A DNA stretch of 64,000 nt, taken from Hippophae tibetana. Taxonomy: Eukaryota; Streptophyta; Magnoliopsida; Rosales; Elaeagnaceae. The DNA is taken from assembly GCA_037013495.1 (NCBI GenBank), contig CM072812.1:61970938-62034937 (forward strand), written 5' to 3'. How positions within the stretch are numbered: position 1 is the first letter of the stretch; each line of letters begins with the position of its first letter. Below, in pieces: positions 61,824 to 64,000 of this stretch. Under the pieces are notes generated by a model. The model searched no databases, had not been told where the DNA came from, and saw only the letters and a program-made list of their open reading frames with translations. The position numbers were made by a program, and so were the translations under genes.

Positions 61824-63100
61824 GTGTTAACAAAACTGGTTTCCACCTATCAACCTGTTTTTGAGCCAAACATAGAACCAAGTCTTAATCCTTTACTAGA
61901 ACCGAAAGAAATGGAAGAAAACCAACATGTTAGGGAAACCACGATGAAGGAGTTTGCAAGACCGGTGATTGGCACGACAACTGCCGCTATCCAGTTGGGT
62001 GAGGCTGCTCGGAATTATGACCTAAAAAATATTCATTTTCTATGCTTCCTTCCTTTTATGGGCTACCTAATGAAGATTCTCTTTCCTTCATGAGAGATTT
62101 CTATGCTACGGTCCAAACATTCCCCCTCGATATTCTAAACGAGGATAAACTTAGAATGAGATGTTTTCCCTACACCTTAAAGGATAAGGCCAAAGCTTGG
62201 TTGATGTCACTTCCCCCAGGTTCTCTGATGACATGGGGTAACATTTACAATAAATTCATGGGAAAATTCTATTCCCACCAAAAAACATCAAAGTTGAGAG
62301 GAAAGATTGCTACTTTCTCTCAGATGGAAGGAGAACCATTCCATGAAGCTTGGGATAGGTTCAAAATGTTTCTCACTCAATGTCCCCATCACAGCTTTCC
62401 CCTGCAGTTGCAGAACCAATTCTTTTACGATGGACTTACACAACAATGTCAGTTCATTGTCGACAACGCTGCAGGAGGAGCAATAGGAGAAAAGACTGCC
62501 TCAGAGACGTATAACCTCTTTGAGATGTTGGGTGCTAATTCCCAACAAAAAAGCTCCCGAGTGAGAAAAGTTGGAGTTCATGAAATCGACTCTAGTAATG
62601 AAGTTCAACAACAACTTGTTCAACTGACCAAGCAAGTTGCCCTTCTCACTACACAAACCAACACCAATAATGAACAATATGGTTTGTATAGCAACATGGG
62701 AAATGGTACTGAAGCCTGTCCATATCAAGGAGAAACAAAAACTGGACCTGAACAGGTTAATGTGTTGGGAGCATATCAATAGAGACCAAGGTTTGACCCC
62801 AATTCAAATACCTATAATCCTGGGTGGAGAAGTCATCCAAATTTCTCCTGGAGGCAAAACAACCCTCCTTTCACTCAAAGCTCAAACCAGGGAGGCCAGC
62901 AATTCCACCCACCTATTCCAAGAAGCATTCCCAATAAACCAACCCTGGAGGACAACTTGAATTCTTTTATTCAAGTTTGTAGGGATAACCAATCTAAAAC
63001 CAATCAACGGTTGGACTCTGTGGAAGCTTCTATCAAAAAGGTGGAAGTTCAAGTAGAACAGTTAGTTCAACATTTGCAAAAACAAAGCAAAGACTAATTT
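61824..63100 (+). pseudogene. Athila-type gag region 1 (fossil)
   Basis: Contains a Ty3/gypsy Retrotrans_gag domain: LRMRCFPYTLKDKAKAWLMS, then a WGNIYNKFMGKFYSHQKTSK segment and EPFHEAWDRFKMFLTQCPHH, and NQFFYDGL, all standard for Athila/Tat gag. The upstream part (from 61824) is a Pro/Glu-rich leader and the downstream part (to about 63100) is Gln/Asn-rich with a short coiled-coil-like end (VEASIKKVEVQVEQLVQHLQ). No protease follows. Broken. Confidence 0.88.
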
Positions 63101-63159
63101 GATAGTCAAATGAATTCAATGAAGATGAGACATTGAGTTTTTCATTCTGCAATCTCCAA

Positions 63160-63215
63160 GCAACGTCTTACTAGAAGACGATAAATTTTAGTCCTACATG
63201 GGAGGTCACCCATTA
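63160..63215 (+). other. Athila-type conserved segment
   Basis: AACGTCTTACTAGAAGACGA, followed after a short gap by TACATGGGAGGTCACCCATT. It corresponds to GTCTTGCTAAGACG and GGATGGGAGGCAACCCATC at 8188-8235 of the non-coding element. Both parts can form hairpins (GTCTT/AAGAC and ATGGG/CCCAT). It lies between the two gag-like regions. Confidence 0.7.
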
Positions 63216-63419
63216 TTGTATTTTCCTTTGTTTTAGTTTTATTTTGCGTGTAATAAAATTCAAATGAAATAAATTGGTTTGTTTCAAAAATTGTGTCCAT
63301 TCATTAAAATTAAAATTAAAAAAAAAAAATTTAGGTTCCTTGCATCTTTTTGCTTTAAGCCTTTACGTTTTATCAAGTTATAAATATTTCTTAGAGATAT
63401 CTACTATTGTTTTTTAAGA
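63216..63419 (+). other. Interior spacer between gag-like regions
   Basis: T-rich then A-rich, no frame. It separates gag region 1 with its downstream segment from gag region 2. Confidence 0.5.
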
Positions 63420-64000
63420 GCAAAATGTTGATACACAATAGGAGGAGGATCATTTTCAACTACAAACATCCATGGGAGATGCTGAAGATACGCGGAAAAA
63501 AGATGAAAGACTATACAATGCCAATCATTGGCAATGTAACTTCTCGCATCCAATTACAAGAGGCTGCAAGGAATTATGAATTGAAAAAGATTCATTATTC
63601 TTTGTTGCCTTCCTTTTACGGTATCCCTAATGAAGACCCTTTGCATTTCATTCGAGAATTCTATGCTATTGTCCAAACCTTTCCACTACATGCAATTAAT
63701 GAAGATCAACTTAGGATGAGGTGTTTTCCTTACACCCTCAAAGATAAAGCTTGGTCATGGTTCATTACTCTACAGTCTGGTTCTCTTAAAACTTGGGAGG
63801 TAGTCTATGAAATTTTTATGGGTAGGTTCTATTCCCATCAAAAGACTGTTGATCTAAGAACAAAGATAGCAACATTTTCTCAAATGTATGAAGAGCCCTT
63901 TCATGAAGCTTGGGAACGATTCAAACTACTTTTCATTCAATGTCAAAATCATAGCTTTCCATTACAGCTACAAAACCAATTCTTTTATTATGGATTGACA
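63420..64000 (+). pseudogene. Athila-type gag region 2, cut by the window end (fossil)
   Basis: Conceptual translation repeats the gag landmarks of region 1 with clear divergence: LPSFYGIPNEDPLHFIREFY, LRMRCFPYTLKDKAWSWF, WEVVYEIFMGRFYSHQKT and EPFHEAWERFKLLF. Identity to region 1 is high in the core and lower between. It could be a tandem duplicate, or the gag of a second, nested element; the window ends before this can be decided. Confidence 0.85.

Larger units (their letters stand above)
58916..64000 (+). mobile_element. Athila-like LTR element with gag, 5' part (runs off the window)
   Basis: The LTR 58916-60849 is homologous to those at 4896 and 39751. It is followed by a decayed tRNA-Asp primer site (60856-60872), AT-rich tandem repeats, a gag region (61824-63100), an Athila-type GGGAGG-CACCCAT segment (63160-63215) and a second gag-like region (63420-64000). 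No RT or integrase appears before the window ends. Broken in places. It may represent the coding relatives that mobilise the non-coding element at 4896, though this copy itself does not look functional. Confidence 0.88.

Overview
The window is nuclear DNA of a flowering plant, very probably a eudicot. The evidence is two intact intron-bearing genes of angiosperm families (a cytoplasmic receptor-like kinase and a two-RRM chloroplast RNA-binding protein), plant-type LTR retrotransposons primed by tRNA-Asp and tRNA-iMet, MULE and hAT transposase remnants, and an endogenous caulimovirid. The sequence is strongly AT-rich. The main GC-rich patches are short GCGCGC-containing stretches inside one family of LTRs. 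I see no tRNA, rRNA or CRISPR array. The species cannot be named from what is here.

Layout. (1) 1-28143 is a tandem satellite of about 630 bp monomers, mostly alternating between two types (A and B, about 1.26 kb per pair). It is interrupted by a whole-looking Athila-like LTR element without coding capacity (4896-11983, TSD GGGAA) and by a piece of a sister element in the other orientation (24222-25405). Read on the minus strand, each satellite monomer looks like LTR + tRNA-iMet primer site + about 280 bp + purine tract, so the array is best explained as a TRIM-type miniature retrotransposon amplified head to tail. (2) 28144-31708 holds two fossils: a caulimovirid fragment and the LTR-gag end of a Ty1/copia element. 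(3) 32877-34906 (minus) is a six-exon kinase gene, 375 residues and intact. (4) 34907-39704 holds a Ty3/gypsy gag scrap, a small LTR, a MULE transposase fragment and the broken first exon of an ACBP3-like acyl-CoA-binding protein gene. (5) 39751-41524 is a solo LTR of the Athila-like family. (6) About 41540-48560 (minus) is a nearly genome-length caulimovirid fossil with primer site, promoter, viroplasmin/TAV, RT, protease, coat-protein knuckle and movement protein. (7) 48570-53500 holds copia, hAT and another LTR-like remnant. (8) 53651-56267 (plus) is a four-exon CP29-type chloroplast ribonucleoprotein gene, 290 residues and intact. (9) From 58916 to the window end is a third Athila-like element, with its 5' LTR and two gag-like regions in tandem; its 3' end lies outside.

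The two host genes are unrelated in function and act separately; everything else is repeat-derived. The density of nested LTR elements and satellite on the left suggests heterochromatin (pericentromere or a knob) next to sparse genes. The least ordinary things here are the satellite that keeps an exact tRNA-iMet primer site about every 1.26 kb, an LTR whose end has moved past a duplicated primer site, and a palindromic TGACGTCA bZIP-type site kept in every visible LTR of the Athila-like family.
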